In this document: piece after piece, positions 41,530 through 51,718 of the stretch
How the letters are laid out: each line of letters begins with the position of its first letter
How positions within the stretch are numbered: position 1 is the stretch's first letter
NCBI GenBank assembly: GCA_039707465.1
Contig: CM077646.1
Span: 75,788,715-75,852,714 of the forward strand
DNA: 64,000 nucleotides
Source of the DNA: Rhabdophis nuchalis
Taxonomy: Eukaryota; Chordata; Lepidosauria; Squamata; Natricidae
Reading direction: 5' to 3'
Position numbers and translations under genes: made by a program
The notes under the pieces: generated by a model
The model's database searches: none
What the model was told of the DNA's origin: nothing
The model's input: the letters and a program-made list of their open reading frames with translations, nothing else

Positions 41530-42617
41530 TAAGAATTTTTTTGTGTCATAAAGAATTTTTTTATCCAGGTAGTTTACTTTTTATATAATCAAACATTATA
41601 TAAATATTAATAACTGTAACCGCATACAGATTTTATTTTTAAACATTATAGATCTGAGGGTTTCCAAGCACATGTAGTGAAGCAATAGCACTTAAACTTT
41701 ACCACCCCACAGTACTTTACAGCTCTCGCTGAATGGTTTATAGTGTCATCATATTTTCCCCAACAATCTGGGTTCTCATTTTACCAATCTTGGAAGAACG
41801 GAACTCTGACTCAACCGTGAGTTTATCAGGATCAAACTTCTGGATGTGGGCAACGTTAGCCTGCAATGCTGAATTCTAACCACTGCACCACCAGGGCTGC
41901 ATATGTATAGTATAGGCGTGTATAACTTTGTCCATGTTGGGAGTTGCATGTGGCTTTTGAGTGGCATGCAGAAGGCATAATCCACAAAGTGATTTAGCCC
42001 AGGATAAAAAATAAATGTGGTTTGGTTTCATGTAATTAGTTTAATAAGGTTACACTTCAATGCTACATTTAATAATTTTCTTCTCTTGTATTAAAAATTA
42101 CAGTTCATTTCAAATTTTGTAAGAATTCTGAGTGTTGAACCCTATGGATCCAGCATATACCTTACAGTATATACCCGAAAGAGCTTTTAGAATGGTACAG
42201 ATTATAAATCTTAAACACAAAGTATGTAAATTAAAATAGCACATCTTACATATACACATCCTGATAACACATCTGGAATATAGAATTGCAAACAGTTACT
42301 TTCAGGGAACATTTGCGCTTTATGGGTGATTCCTGAGAGCACCCCCTGCCTTATTATTACTCTTCTTGGTGCTCGTTACATTTATTCTGTGGGTATTATT
42401 TATTATTGATTTTGTTTATATGAACAAGCCATTAGGCCTATTGTTAAGTACAATGAAAAAAATTGTTTCTGCTGGAACAAGAGAGTTTATTTTGGCAAGA
42501 AGGTAGAGATGTTATCAGCAGTTCATTGTGCGATATCTGTTTAAGAGATGCCTGTAGCCTACATATTTCAAATAAAATTTAAAAGTACCAATTAAAATAT
42601 TAATATAATATAACAAA
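41530..42617. other. Host non-coding DNA
   Basis: A+T-rich, no supportable feature. Confidence 0.5.
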
Positions 42618-43890
42618 TAAGTGAACACCTAGAAGCAAACAAAGTAATAGCCAAAAGCCAACATGGGTTTGTCAAAAACAGATCATGCCAGACGAATCTA
42701 ATTGCATTCTTTGACAAAGTGACAAAATCAGTGGACCAGAGGAATGCTGTTGATATAATTTACCTGGACTTCAGTAAGGCATTTGATAAAGTAGACCATA
42801 ACCTACTATTAGATAAAGTAGAAAATTGTGGGTTAGACAGCACCACCACCAAATGGATTCGCAACTGGCTGACCAACCGCACTCAACGTGTAGTCCTCAA
42901 TGGAACTGCATCTACGTGGAAGGAAGTATGCAGTGGAGTCCCCCAAGGCTCTGTTTTAGGCCCAGTACTCTTTAACATCTTCATCAACGATTTGGATGAG
43001 GGGATAAATGGGGAACTCATCAAATTTGCAGACGACACCAAGCTGGCAGGAATAGCCAACACTCCAGAAGATAGGCTTAAGATACAGAAGGATCTAGACA
43101 AACTTGAACATTGGGCACTATCTAATAAAATGAAATTCAATTGTAAAAAAAGTAAGGTCCTACATATAGGCAAGAAAAACCAAATGCACAAGTACAGTAT
43201 AGGTGGTACCTTGCTCAATAGTAGCAACTGTGAGAGGGATCTTGGAATCCTAGTGGACAACCATTTAAATATGAGCCAGCAGTGTGCAACAGCTGCCAAA
43301 AAAGCCAACACAGTTCTAGGCTGCATAAACAGAGGGATAGAATCTAGATCACGTGAAGTGTTAATGCCACTGTATGGTGCCTTGGTAAGGCCACACTTGG
43401 AATACTGCATACAGTTTTGGTCGCCACGATGTAGAAAAGACGTGGAGACTCTGGAAAGAGTGCAGAGAAGGGCAACCAAGATGATTAGGGGACTGGAGAC
43501 TAAAACATATGAAGAACGGCTGCAGGAGCTGGGTATGTCTAGCTTGATGAAGAGAAGGACCAGGGGAGACATGATAGCAGTGTCCCGATATCTCAGAGAG
43601 TGCCACAAAGAAGAGGGAATCAAACTATTCTCCAAGGCACCTGGGGGCAGGACAAGAAGCAACGGGTGGAAACTAATCAAGGAGAGAAGCAACTTAGAAC
43701 TAAGGAGAAATTTCCTGACAGTAAGAACAATTAACCTCTGGAACAGCTTGCCTCCAGAAGTTGTGAATGCATCAACCCTGGAAGTCTTTAAAAAGATGTT
43801 AGATAGCTATTTGTCTGAAATGGTATAAGGTTCCTGCCCACGCAGGGGGTTGGACTAGAAGACCTACAAGGTCCCTTCCAACTCTTGCTA
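42618..43890 (+). mobile_element. CR1 LINE, 5'-truncated
   Basis: The reading frame continues upstream of 42719 through EANKVIAKSQHGFV and NLIAFFDKV. After the stop comes the CR1 3' end (GGTTCCTGCCCACGCAGGGGGTTGGACTAGAAGACC...GGTCCCTTCCAACTC) and then pentanucleotide repeats. Confidence 0.96.
42719..43828 (+). CDS. CR1 reverse transcriptase, C-terminal two-thirds
   Basis: About 369 open codons (first residue a GTG; the frame extends to about 42620). Motifs: YLDFSKAFDKVDH (first catalytic Asp), VPQGSVLGPVLFNIFINDL, KFADDTKLAG (catalytic ADD), LGILVDNHLNMS, HLEYCIQFWSP, the thumb segment RRATKMIRGLE, and WNSLPPEVVNASTLEVFKK before the stop. No internal stops, hence relatively recent, but the endonuclease domain and ORF1 are missing through 5' truncation. 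The product would be a cytoplasmic/nuclear RT used in target-primed reverse transcription; this copy is not autonomous. Confidence 0.95.
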   Translation: MTKSVDQRNAVDIIYLDFSKAFDKVDHNLLLDKVENCGLDSTTTKWIRNWLTNRTQRVVLNGTASTWKEVCSGVPQGSVLGPVLFNIFINDLDEGINGELIKFADDTKLAGIANTPEDRLKIQKDLDKLEHWALSNKMKFNCKKSKVLHIGKKNQMHKYSIGGTLLNSSNCERDLGILVDNHLNMSQQCATAAKKANTVLGCINRGIESRSREVLMPLYGALVRPHLEYCIQFWSPRCRKDVETLERVQRRATKMIRGLETKTYEERLQELGMSSLMKRRTRGDMIAVSRYLRECHKEEGIKLFSKAPGGRTRSNGWKLIKERSNLELRRNFLTVRTINLWNSLPPEVVNASTLEVFKKMLDSYLSEMV

Positions 43891-44155
43891 TTGTATTGTA
43901 TTGTATTGTATTGTAAATATAATATAATAATATAATATAATATAATATAATATAATATAATATAATATAATATAATATAATATAATATAATATAATATAA
44001 TATAATATAATATAATATAATATAATATAATATAATATAATATAATATAATTAATATAATATAATATAATATAATAATAAAATAAAGAAATGAAATGAAA
44101 TGAAATGAAATGAAATGAAACGAAACGAAACGAAACGAAACAAAATGAAACGAAA
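43890..44155. repeat. Pentanucleotide arrays seeded at the CR1 tail
   Basis: Three successive arrays: (TTGTA)n at 43890-43915, (TATAA)n at 43916-44085 (about 30 units), then (TGAAA)n drifting to (CGAAA)n at 44087-44155. Each unit differs from its neighbour by one or two bases. Confidence 0.95.
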
Positions 44156-44159
44156 AAAG

Positions 44160-46520
44160 GAAGTCCGAAACTGATAACAGGGGAGGAAAAATTTAACTCT
44201 ATTTCATTTGCACATTCTTAGACTTAAGTGTAACATGAAATCTGAGAACTGAGACATAGATGTAATTGGTTGATCACAATAATTTAGACTTAAATAATTT
44301 TAATTTAATAATGATTCAAGTTAAATTAACTGAACAAACAAACAATAGTTTTGACAAAAACCTAACTTTTTGTGTCTGCATTTCAACAAGCACAAATCTT
44401 TCAGGAAGATGGGGAACATGTTCTAAAATGGGACTAACCACTTTTTAATAAAATTTAAATATTTAAGTAGCTTTAGATAGTTTGATGTTTAATTTTAATG
44501 TCATCTTAGTTAAGAGAAGTTAATTCATCTAATTAGTAGCAAAGAGGCTGTATGACAAAACAAATGAATCATTTAATCATTGTTGTATGCCATCTTGAGT
44601 CACCTGTGTGAGTTGGGCAGCCATATAAATTCATTTAATAAAGAAATAAATATTATGTGAGAAAGTTATCTAATTACACAGTCTGAATATGAAGTTCAAA
44701 TAGATCTCACACACAGTGTACAAATGATCAGACTAACTTCATTGTAAGTAGTATAAACTGTGGCTTTGATGACTTTTATTACTCAAGTTATTTTTTTCAT
44801 CGAAGACAATATTTGAAGATGACTTTAATACTTATCCCCAAATATACACTTCCAGATTGATGTGTACTTACCAGCTGGTTTCTTTGTTTTTTTAGCCTGA
44901 GCAGTCCTCTGAATGAATCACTCACTCTGTGCTGGTTCTTTATTGGATTGCATTGTAGGCAGCTTACTGGATATAACTTATACAGGAAAATGCTGATGTT
45001 TCTTTTGGGGTTTCCTGTGTCACATTGTTAAGTTACAATTGCTTCTTTTTCTTTTGTATAAATGTGAAGGCGAAATAGAAAACATTAACAAATGCAAACT
45101 TGCTGTTTATAGCAGCCTGAAGCATAAATACATATAAATGGATGATTCATTACACAGGCTCTGAAATTGAGATTTCTGATTAAATAATTTGATGAGGGTG
45201 TCACATAATTGTCTGTAAACATTGTCTCAACATTTCCTATTATTCCATTTTAAAACTCATGGACATAGTTTCTAGCAACCTTAATTGGCAGAGATTCCAT
45301 AATTAATGGATTTTGACTTTAGAGTAGTTCATAGAATATTTTTTTTAACATAAAGGGGAATCTGGCTAGGTGTTGCCTTCTGATTCTCTTTTCAAAGTTC
45401 AATATATTGATTTAGTTGTGCGGTAGGAGCAGTGTAAATTGTAAGATAAGTATCTTCATTTAAATCTCACAACCATATGCTTACTAGGGCAGCCATTCCA
45501 TTTCAGATTTAGCATCCCATTTTCAAAATGAGAGTAGTGTCTTCTCTGGTTGGGAAAGTGACCACTGAGGAGCAACTGAATTCTGCATCAGTGCTAATTA
45601 GTATTTTTATACAACTTACTTTTAATGACAACTGCATTTAGGATAAAGAGAAAAGAAGCTCTATTTTGCATTTGTGGGAACTTTAGCATTTGGAGTTCTA
45701 CTGGTTGTTAATGTATTGTAAATGTTATCATAATTTATTGCTTCTAAACAGAATTATTAATTGAACCTTGAAAGATAAGAGTAAATGACTGAAAATGAAT
45801 AATATTTTTCACTAACCTCTCTCCACTGCTTACTAGATCCTTTTAAGATACATCGACTAGACTTCAGTCTCATTGTAAGTGTAGCTTATTGTTAAAAGTA
45901 AAAAAAAAAAAAGTCAATTTTACTAGAAATCTGCCCCTTTTTTACTTTTCAGTATATAAAAACTATCACAAGCTAAATATAACATTTAAAAGTGCATCTG
46001 ATATAAGAGAAAATTTCAATTGTTTTTAATTTACCCTAGAAACTAAATACTATACTGTTATATTTTAGATTTCCCATTGTTAATAATAGCTTGGAACAGG
46101 GTGCGTCGTCCTGTTGCCAGTTCTTTGTGAACAACATATGAACTTGACCTTTTTAAATTTCCAGTCCCTGTGAGAACTGGGTGTTTGCTTTCTATTTTTC
46201 CTCCTTCTCCTCCTTGTTTATAACTTGGGGGATGCCAATTGTTTTGATTTAATGGTAGATGTTGTGGAATCTATCTACTACAGTTAGGTATTTGTGTTCA
46301 GGAAGCAATTAGGGTCAGGATTTTTTTAAAAACGGCTGCAGACAATTTATCACTATATTGCTATGTTGGAGCTTTAGACCTTTGAGGTAAATTTCGTCCA
46401 TTATATTTTCACAGTACTTATTGATGATTTTATCCGTTTCAATATTTCATGATAATGTATGCGGTTCCTTTTCCAAAACTGTTATATCAGCCTTGCCAAG
46501 TAAGATAGGCTAAAAGGACT
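44160..46520. other. Host non-coding DNA with one repeat remnant
   Basis: At 44585-44655 GTATGCCATCTTGAGTCACC...GGGCAGCCATATAAATTC...AATAAAGAAATAAA resembles the 3' end of a squamate SINE/LINE. Nothing else is supported in 2.3 kb. Confidence 0.45.
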
Positions 46521-46521
46521 A

Positions 46522-47572
46522 CTGTATTTTTGGGAGTATAAGACACAAGGGAGTATAAGAGGCATTTAAAAAAAAAAGAAGTAGGTAGGTAGATAGAGGG
46601 AGAGAGAGAAATACAGTAGGGAGGGAGGGAAAGAGAGAGAGTAGTTAGGTAGGTAGGTAAGTAAATAAAGGGATAGAGAGAGAGAAAGAGAGAGAGAGAG
46701 AAATATAGTAGGTAGGTAGGGAGAGAGAGATAGGTAGGTAAGTAGAGGGATAGAGAGAGAAATAGAGACATAGAGAGAGAGAAATACAATAGATAGGTAA
46801 GGAGAGAGAGTAGGTAGGTAGGTTGATAGATAGAGGGATAGAGAGAGAAAAATAGGGAGAGAAATACAGTAGATGGGTAGGGGGAGAGAGAGAGTAGGGT
46901 AGGTAGGTATATAGGTAGATAGTGGGGGGGGAGAGAGAAATACAGTAGGTAGGTAGTGAGAGTGAGAGTAGGTAGGTAGGTAGATGTTTCCAGGTGTATT
47001 TACCCATGTGCTGGAGAAGGAAATCACTGATAACCTGTAGCACCTAAAACTTTGTTTCTGCTAGCACAGCACTTGACCAATGTAATTCTCATCAATCCAA
47101 CTAAAAAGCCTTCCGAAAGGGAGGAAAATATTTTTCCACTCTGCAAACCTCCCGAAAACGGCTCATTTTCCTTCAAAAAAAGAGGCATGAATAGCCTTGG
47201 GGGGAGGGGGGGGCTGCAGAGTGCTCGGGGGGGGGGGAAGCAAAAACAAGCAAAAACCCGGGCCATTTTTCATGAAAACGGGTTGTTCTTTTTGTCACAA
47301 AAATATCATACATAGCCTTATGGAGGCTTATAGAGTGCTCCTGGGGGCTTGGGGGGGGGGGGAGAAACGACCTGTTTTTTTGCTCATTTCTGCCCTTCCC
47401 AGCCCCCAGGAGCTCTTTGAAAACCTTCATATGGCTATGCACGGCCATTTTGGTGAAGGGGGCACGGCTTCAGGAGGCAAAAAAATTGCTGTATTCGGTG
47501 TATAAGACGCACCCAGATTTTTCGCCTCTTTTTAGAGGGAAAAAGGTGTGTCTTATACTCTGAAAAATACAG
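46522..47572. mobile_element. TA-MITE copy 2, inverted orientation
   Basis: CTGTATTTTTGGGAGTATAA at the left and the inverse of CTGTATTTTTCAGAGTATAA at the right, flanked by TA (46520-46521, 47573-47574). The satellite is at the left, so it is inverted relative to copies 1 and 3. It shares CCCAGATTTTTCGCCTC, GTGCTGGAGAAGGAAATCAC and AAACGGGCC-type phrases. Confidence 0.87.
46578..46987. repeat. GTAG/GAGA composite satellite in TA-MITE copy 2
   Basis: Units of AAATACAGTAGGTAGG + AGAGGGATAGAGAGAG type. The long minus-strand frames over it (YLPTYCISL repeats) are low-complexity artefacts. Confidence 0.9.
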
Positions 47573-47575
47573 TAG

Positions 47576-48260
47576 TTTGTGATCACTTAAGAAGCCCCGG
47601 GATCAATTGTCATTCTGCATTGACTGGAGCAAAGAATTTGTGAGAAGACATTAAATATGAAATTTATAAAATGTTTACTCTTATACTATTTGGCCTAACA
47701 ACATTGCAGCCTGGGGGCAAACAATATTTGTTCTGTATCTTTGCATTTAACACTTTTTTTTGTTATATTTTAATGGAAACTGCATCAGTTTGGAAATAGA
47801 TAAATAATTGACAAAGAAACTGTGAAGTGTGAATTTATTGTTTTTCTTGAGAGTCTGTCTTGAGCTAATGCCAATAACATTCCCATTAAAAGCAAATAGC
47901 AATTTAAAAGAAAAAATGATGGAAAGAGAAGAAAAGAGAAGCTGTTGCTTTTGTTTGCATTCTAATCTAAATTGTTAAAAGCTTACTTGTTAGATGTCAA
48001 TCTGCATTTAACATATAGTTTGATATGTAGATAGAAAAGTAAACCTATTTAAGACAAAGGTTTAGGAAATTATCTTGGAACTGCACATTCTTCTACAGTT
48101 GCCTTTCCTTCACAAATAACTGTTCAATTGGACCTAGCAAAATTGCAATGTTGATTATTTTTTTCTTCCATTTATAACTATCACTTACATGGCTAATTTT
48201 TTTAATGCTGATAAATGTAGGAGGGAGACTACCAGAACCAGGGTGTGGGATCAAGTGGGG
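47576..48260. other. Host non-coding DNA
   Basis: A+T-rich, nothing supportable. Confidence 0.5.
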
Positions 48261-48265
48261 CATCA

Positions 48266-48524
48266 TGTTGCATCCTGACGGATATTCAAATAAGCCCCGG
48301 CAACAGCCAGCCGTCTGATTGGCTTAGGCGCGGCTGGCTGTGGCCGAGGGCGGCTGACGCGCTGATTGGCCGGCTGCCTAGCAGCTCTCCATAAAAGGAG
48401 CTGTAGGGCAGAAGGCCCCCACCTTTTTTACTAGTCACTTTTATAAGCAACCGTTGCTGTTTCGAATAAAGAGCTTTTAATCTTACCGGTCTGGACTCAC
48501 TCTCTCTCAGCAGAGAATTTAACA
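48266..48524 (+). repeat. 5' LTR of Gypsy element 3
   Basis: 259 bp. Contains CCATAAAAGGAGC (TATA-like, 48390-48402), three copies of a CTGATTGGC-type motif (48316, 48361; CCAAT-box-like inverse) and AATAAAG (48466) as a polyadenylation signal. Confidence 0.95.
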
Positions 48525-48525
48525 T

Positions 48526-48537
48526 TGGCGACGAAGG
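48526..48537 (+). other. Primer binding site of Gypsy element 3
   Basis: TGGCGACGAAGG one base after the LTR. Similar to the complement of the tRNA-Ser 3' end (inference); shared with Gypsy element 1. Confidence 0.7.
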
Positions 48538-48662
48538 ACTGGGGCCGGTACTGATTACACGGAACGAAGCTCTTCTCGCTGCGGACCGAAGAGTCTCTCT
48601 GTCTGACTATCCTCTGGCCTCGCTATTTCTCCAGCGAGCTTACTGGCCTGTCGCCGCGCACA

Positions 48663-49378
48663 ATGGCCACCTTGCCGCCTTTCGCCCCCTATGACGCATC
48701 GCAAGAATCGTGGGAAGCCTTTCTCGCTCGATTCGAGTGCTTCCTCCTCGCGGGCGACCACGGAGAACTCACCCCGGAGCGTCGACTAGGGCTCTTCCTG
48801 GGCTGTGGAGGCCGCACAGTTTTCGCCGTAGCGCGGAATATTGCCGCGCCCGCACCGGTCCATACCTTGGCATGGGACACGCTGCAGGCCCGCCTGAAGG
48901 CCCACTTCGCCCCCGCACCCTCGCGGATTTCTCGACGGTTTGCGTTCCTGCAATGCCGCCAGCTGCCCACACAGTCAGCGGCGGATTTCCTGCAGGCCTT
49001 GAGAACCGCGGCCATCTTGTGCGAATTCGCCGCCCCGTACCTCGACGAATCGTTGGTTGAACAATTCGTCTGCGGGCTTAAGGACGTGAAGCTCAGGCGC
49101 CGGCTGATGGCCCGCTCGGACATCACCTTGGAGCAGGCTGTGGAAGAGGCCAGGGGCGCCGAGTTGGCCGAGGCCGCCTCCCCTGATTTAGGCCCCGGCC
49201 AGCCGGCAATGCCGTTGCCCGCCCTGCGGGCCTGCCGGGTCGATGACTACGCCCCCCTCGACCCGTCGGAGGACTTCGAGGCCTATGACCAGGTGGCGCG
49301 CATCCAAGCTACGGGCCGGAGCCGCGCCAGAGCCCAACCATCCCGCCGGCCACCCACGACTTGCATCGGGTGCGGGTT
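48663..49378 (+). CDS. Gypsy gag, joined out of frame to integrase (element 3)
   Basis: ATG at 48663 (MATLPPFAPYDASQESW). Capsid-like gag domain: FLARFECFLLAGDH, LAWDTLQARLKAHFAP, SRRFAFLQCRQ, FVCGLKDVKLRRRLM. The sequence enters a zinc knuckle (TCIGCG, about 49358-49375), where it is cut by the internal deletion. The frame then runs on out of register to a stop at 49562. Gag would package element RNA into particles. No stops interrupt the gag part. Confidence 0.9.
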
Positions 49379-49924
49379 GTCTCCGACAACGGGCCCCAAT
49401 TTCACTCTGCCAGTTTCCAGGAATTCCTGGCCTCCCAGGGAATCCGGCACGCACCAACGGCCCCCTACCACCCTGCCGCAAATGGCCGGGCGGAAAGAGC
49501 CGTCCGCTCGGCCAAGGAGGCCCTCGGGAGGATGGATAGGGGGGATTGGCAGGCAAGGGTAGATGCTTACCTTATGGGACAACACTCTACGCCTTGCCAG
49601 GCGACAGGGAAGAGCCCCGCGGAGCTGCTGATGGGCCGCCGTCTGCGAACCAAATTGGACAGGCTGCACCCCCAGTACAATGAGGTGCAGCCGTGCAACC
49701 TGGGGGTCCCCTCCCCCCGCCGTTTCTCCGTCGGCGACACAGTTTTTGCTAGGAACTTCGCTGGGGATCCGCGGTGGGTACCCGCTGTCGTCCGCGAACT
49801 AACGGGCCCCTGTTCTTACAGGGTTGAACGACCAGATGGATCCGAGTGGCGGCGCCACTTGGATCAATTGAGGCGTCGCCGACTCAATTGTCCTCAGCCC
49901 CGCTGGCGTCATCACGGCCTCTAG
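49379..49924 (+). pseudogene. Gypsy integrase C-terminal half (element 3)
   Basis: The frame starts inside the catalytic core: VVSDNGPQFHS (second Asp), HPAANGRAERAVRSAKEAL (catalytic Glu), then AELLMGRRLRTKLDRLHPQ, a GDTVFARNF SH3-like segment and WRRHLDQLRRR, ending at 49924. The zinc-binding module and first catalytic Asp are absent, so it is inactive. Closely related to 5108-5679 in Gypsy element 1. Confidence 0.92.
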
Positions 49925-50346
49925 ACCTGCCGATCGTCGAGGCCTCAACCCAGCGGGACGACTGGCCCATCACCGCACCAGCCGGCCAATCCACCACCTT
50001 CTCCGACCGCTCCACCCCTGAACAATTTCCGGGTCTGTGTATGCCGGAACAGTCGTCCTTGGAACATCTACAACCCGACGCGCAGTACACCTCAAGTGCG
50101 CAACGACGACGGCTTGATCCATGTCCGGACCCGGTCGATCTGGGCCCTACACCCAAGGGACTGGAGCACGATGTCAGCCCGCAGAACGTGCCCCCGGACG
50201 TGGCCCCGCGGTCTCCCACGGCACGCGGTGACATCACAGATCACGACGACACAGTTCGTCCTCCTCCATCGGCCCCGGCAGAGACCTTGAGGCGTTCGGG
50301 GCGGAAGAGACGCAGCCCCACCTACCTCAGCGAGTACGTGTGCTAG
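49846..50346 (+). pseudogene. Gypsy pol C-terminal tail, shifted frame (element 3)
   Basis: A frame overlapping the integrase end continues for 166 codons, rich in Pro/Ser/Asp, and closes with LRRSGRKRRSPTYLSEYVC before the polypurine tract. Such Arg-rich endings are common at the end of vertebrate Gypsy pol. The overlap implies one frameshift near 49850-49920, either decay or natural. Confidence 0.65.
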
Positions 50347-50366
50347 GGACTGCGAGCGTGCTCGCT

Positions 50367-50379
50367 GGGGGGGAAGGAG
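50367..50379 (+). other. Polypurine tract of Gypsy element 3
   Basis: GGGGGGGAAGGAG directly before the 3' LTR. Confidence 0.85.
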
Positions 50380-50493
50380 TGTTGCATCCTGACGGATATT
50401 CAAATAATTTTATAAGCAACCGTTGCTGTTTCGAATAAAGAGCTTTTAATCTTACCGGTCTGGACTCACTCTCTCTCAGCAGAGAATTTAACA
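50380..50493 (+). repeat. 3' LTR of Gypsy element 3, shortened
   Basis: 114 bp. It lacks 145 bp present in the 5' LTR (about 48293-48437), including the TATA-like box, while both ends are intact. Confidence 0.95.
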
Positions 50494-50508
50494 CATCAGT
50501 TTAGAGTA

Positions 50509-51716
50509 CCGTATTTTTCAGAGTATAACACGCACCTTTTTTCCTCTAAAAAGAGGCTGAAAATCTGGGTGTGTCTTATACATCGAATACAGCATTTTTT
50601 GCCTCCTGAAATCCCGCTCCTTCACCAAAATGGCCACGCGCATATCCTTATGGAGGCTTCCAGAGAGCTCTTGGGGACTGGGGAGGGCAGAAATGAGCAA
50701 ATAAACGGGTGTTTTTGCTCCCCCAGCCCCTAGCAGCACTCTATAAGCCTCCATAAGGCTATGCATGCAGTTTTTTTGACCAAAAAAGGGCCGTTTTTCC
50801 TCATTTTGCCCCCCCCCAGCACTCTGCAAGCCCCCCAAGGCTATTCATGCGTTTTATTTGAACGAAAATGGGCCCATTTTCACAAAAAACAGGCCATTTG
50901 GGGGAGGCTTGCACAGTGCAAAAAGGGTTTTTTCCCCTTTCAGAAAGCTGTTTAGTTAGAGTGATTGATGAGAATTACGTTGGTCAAGTACTGTGCCTGC
51001 AGAAACAAACATTTGTTCCAAAGGTGGCCAGTGATTTCCTTCTCCAGCACATGGGTAAATACACCTGGAAACATCTACCTACCTACCTACCTACCTACCT
51101 ACCTACCTACCTACCTACTCTCTCCCTACCTATCTACTGTCTTTCTCTCTCTCTCTCTCTCTTCCTCTACCTACCTATCTACACTCTCTCTCTTCCTACC
51201 TATCTAATGTATTTCTCCCCCCCCTCTATATACCTACCTACTCTCTCTCCCTACCTATCTACTGTATTTCTCTCTCTCTATATATATATTTCTCTCTATC
51301 TATCTACCTACCTACCTACCTATTTTCACTCTCTCTCTCCCTACCTAACTACTGTATTTCTCTATTTCCCCCCTCTATCTACCTATATACTTATCTACCT
51401 ACTCTCTCTCCCCCCCTACCTATCTACTGTCTTTCTTTCTCTCTCTCTCCCTATCCCTTTATCTAACTACCTACCTACCTAACTACACACACTGTCTACC
51501 TACCTACCTACCTACTGTATCTCTCTCTTTCTCTGTCTGTCTGTCTCTCTCTCCCCCTCTACCTACCTAACTGCTCGCTCTCTCTCCCTACCTACCTACT
51601 GTATTTCTCTCCCTTTCTCTCCCTCTATCTACCTACCTATTTTTTTTAAAAAATTGCCTCTTCAAAACCTGGGTGCGTCTTATACTCCCGTGCGTCTTAT
51701 ACTCCGAAAAATATGG
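50509..51716. mobile_element. TA-MITE copy 3 with satellite
   Basis: CCGTATTTTTCAGAGTATAA at the left and the inverse of CCATATTTTTCGGAGTATAA at the right, flanked by TA (50507-50508, 51717-51718). It has the same internal order as copy 1 but lacks the palindromic insert. It starts 10 bp after the Gypsy element 3 duplication. Confidence 0.88.
51072..51640. repeat. CTAC/CTCT composite satellite in TA-MITE copy 3
   Basis: Starts with a clean (CTAC)n run (51076-51118), then mixed CTAC/TGTATTTCTCTC units. The longest of the three MITE arrays. Confidence 0.9.
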
Positions 51717-51718
51717 TA

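Larger units (their letters stand above)
48266..50493 (+). mobile_element. Internally deleted Gypsy LTR element (gag + integrase only)
   Basis: 5' LTR 48266-48524 and 3' LTR 50380-50493 share TGTTGCATCCTGACGG... and ...GAATTTAACA. They are flanked by a perfect CATCA duplication (48261-48265, 50494-50498). The internal 1.86 kb holds gag and the integrase C-terminal half; protease, RT, RNase H and the integrase N-terminus are missing. The base composition is strikingly GC-rich against the A+T-rich host. The element cannot move alone but keeps primer site, polypurine tract and LTR ends. Confidence 0.95.

Noticed and set aside
44893..44955. Possible exon after TTTTTTTAG with a GTAGGC donor
   Set aside because: The donor is weak and the segment has stops in the frames needed to join the other candidate exons.
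50494..50509. Target-site link between Gypsy element 3 and the adjoining TA-MITE
   Set aside because: Only 10 bp separate the two, but each has its own complete duplication (CATCA; TA), so they are independent insertions.
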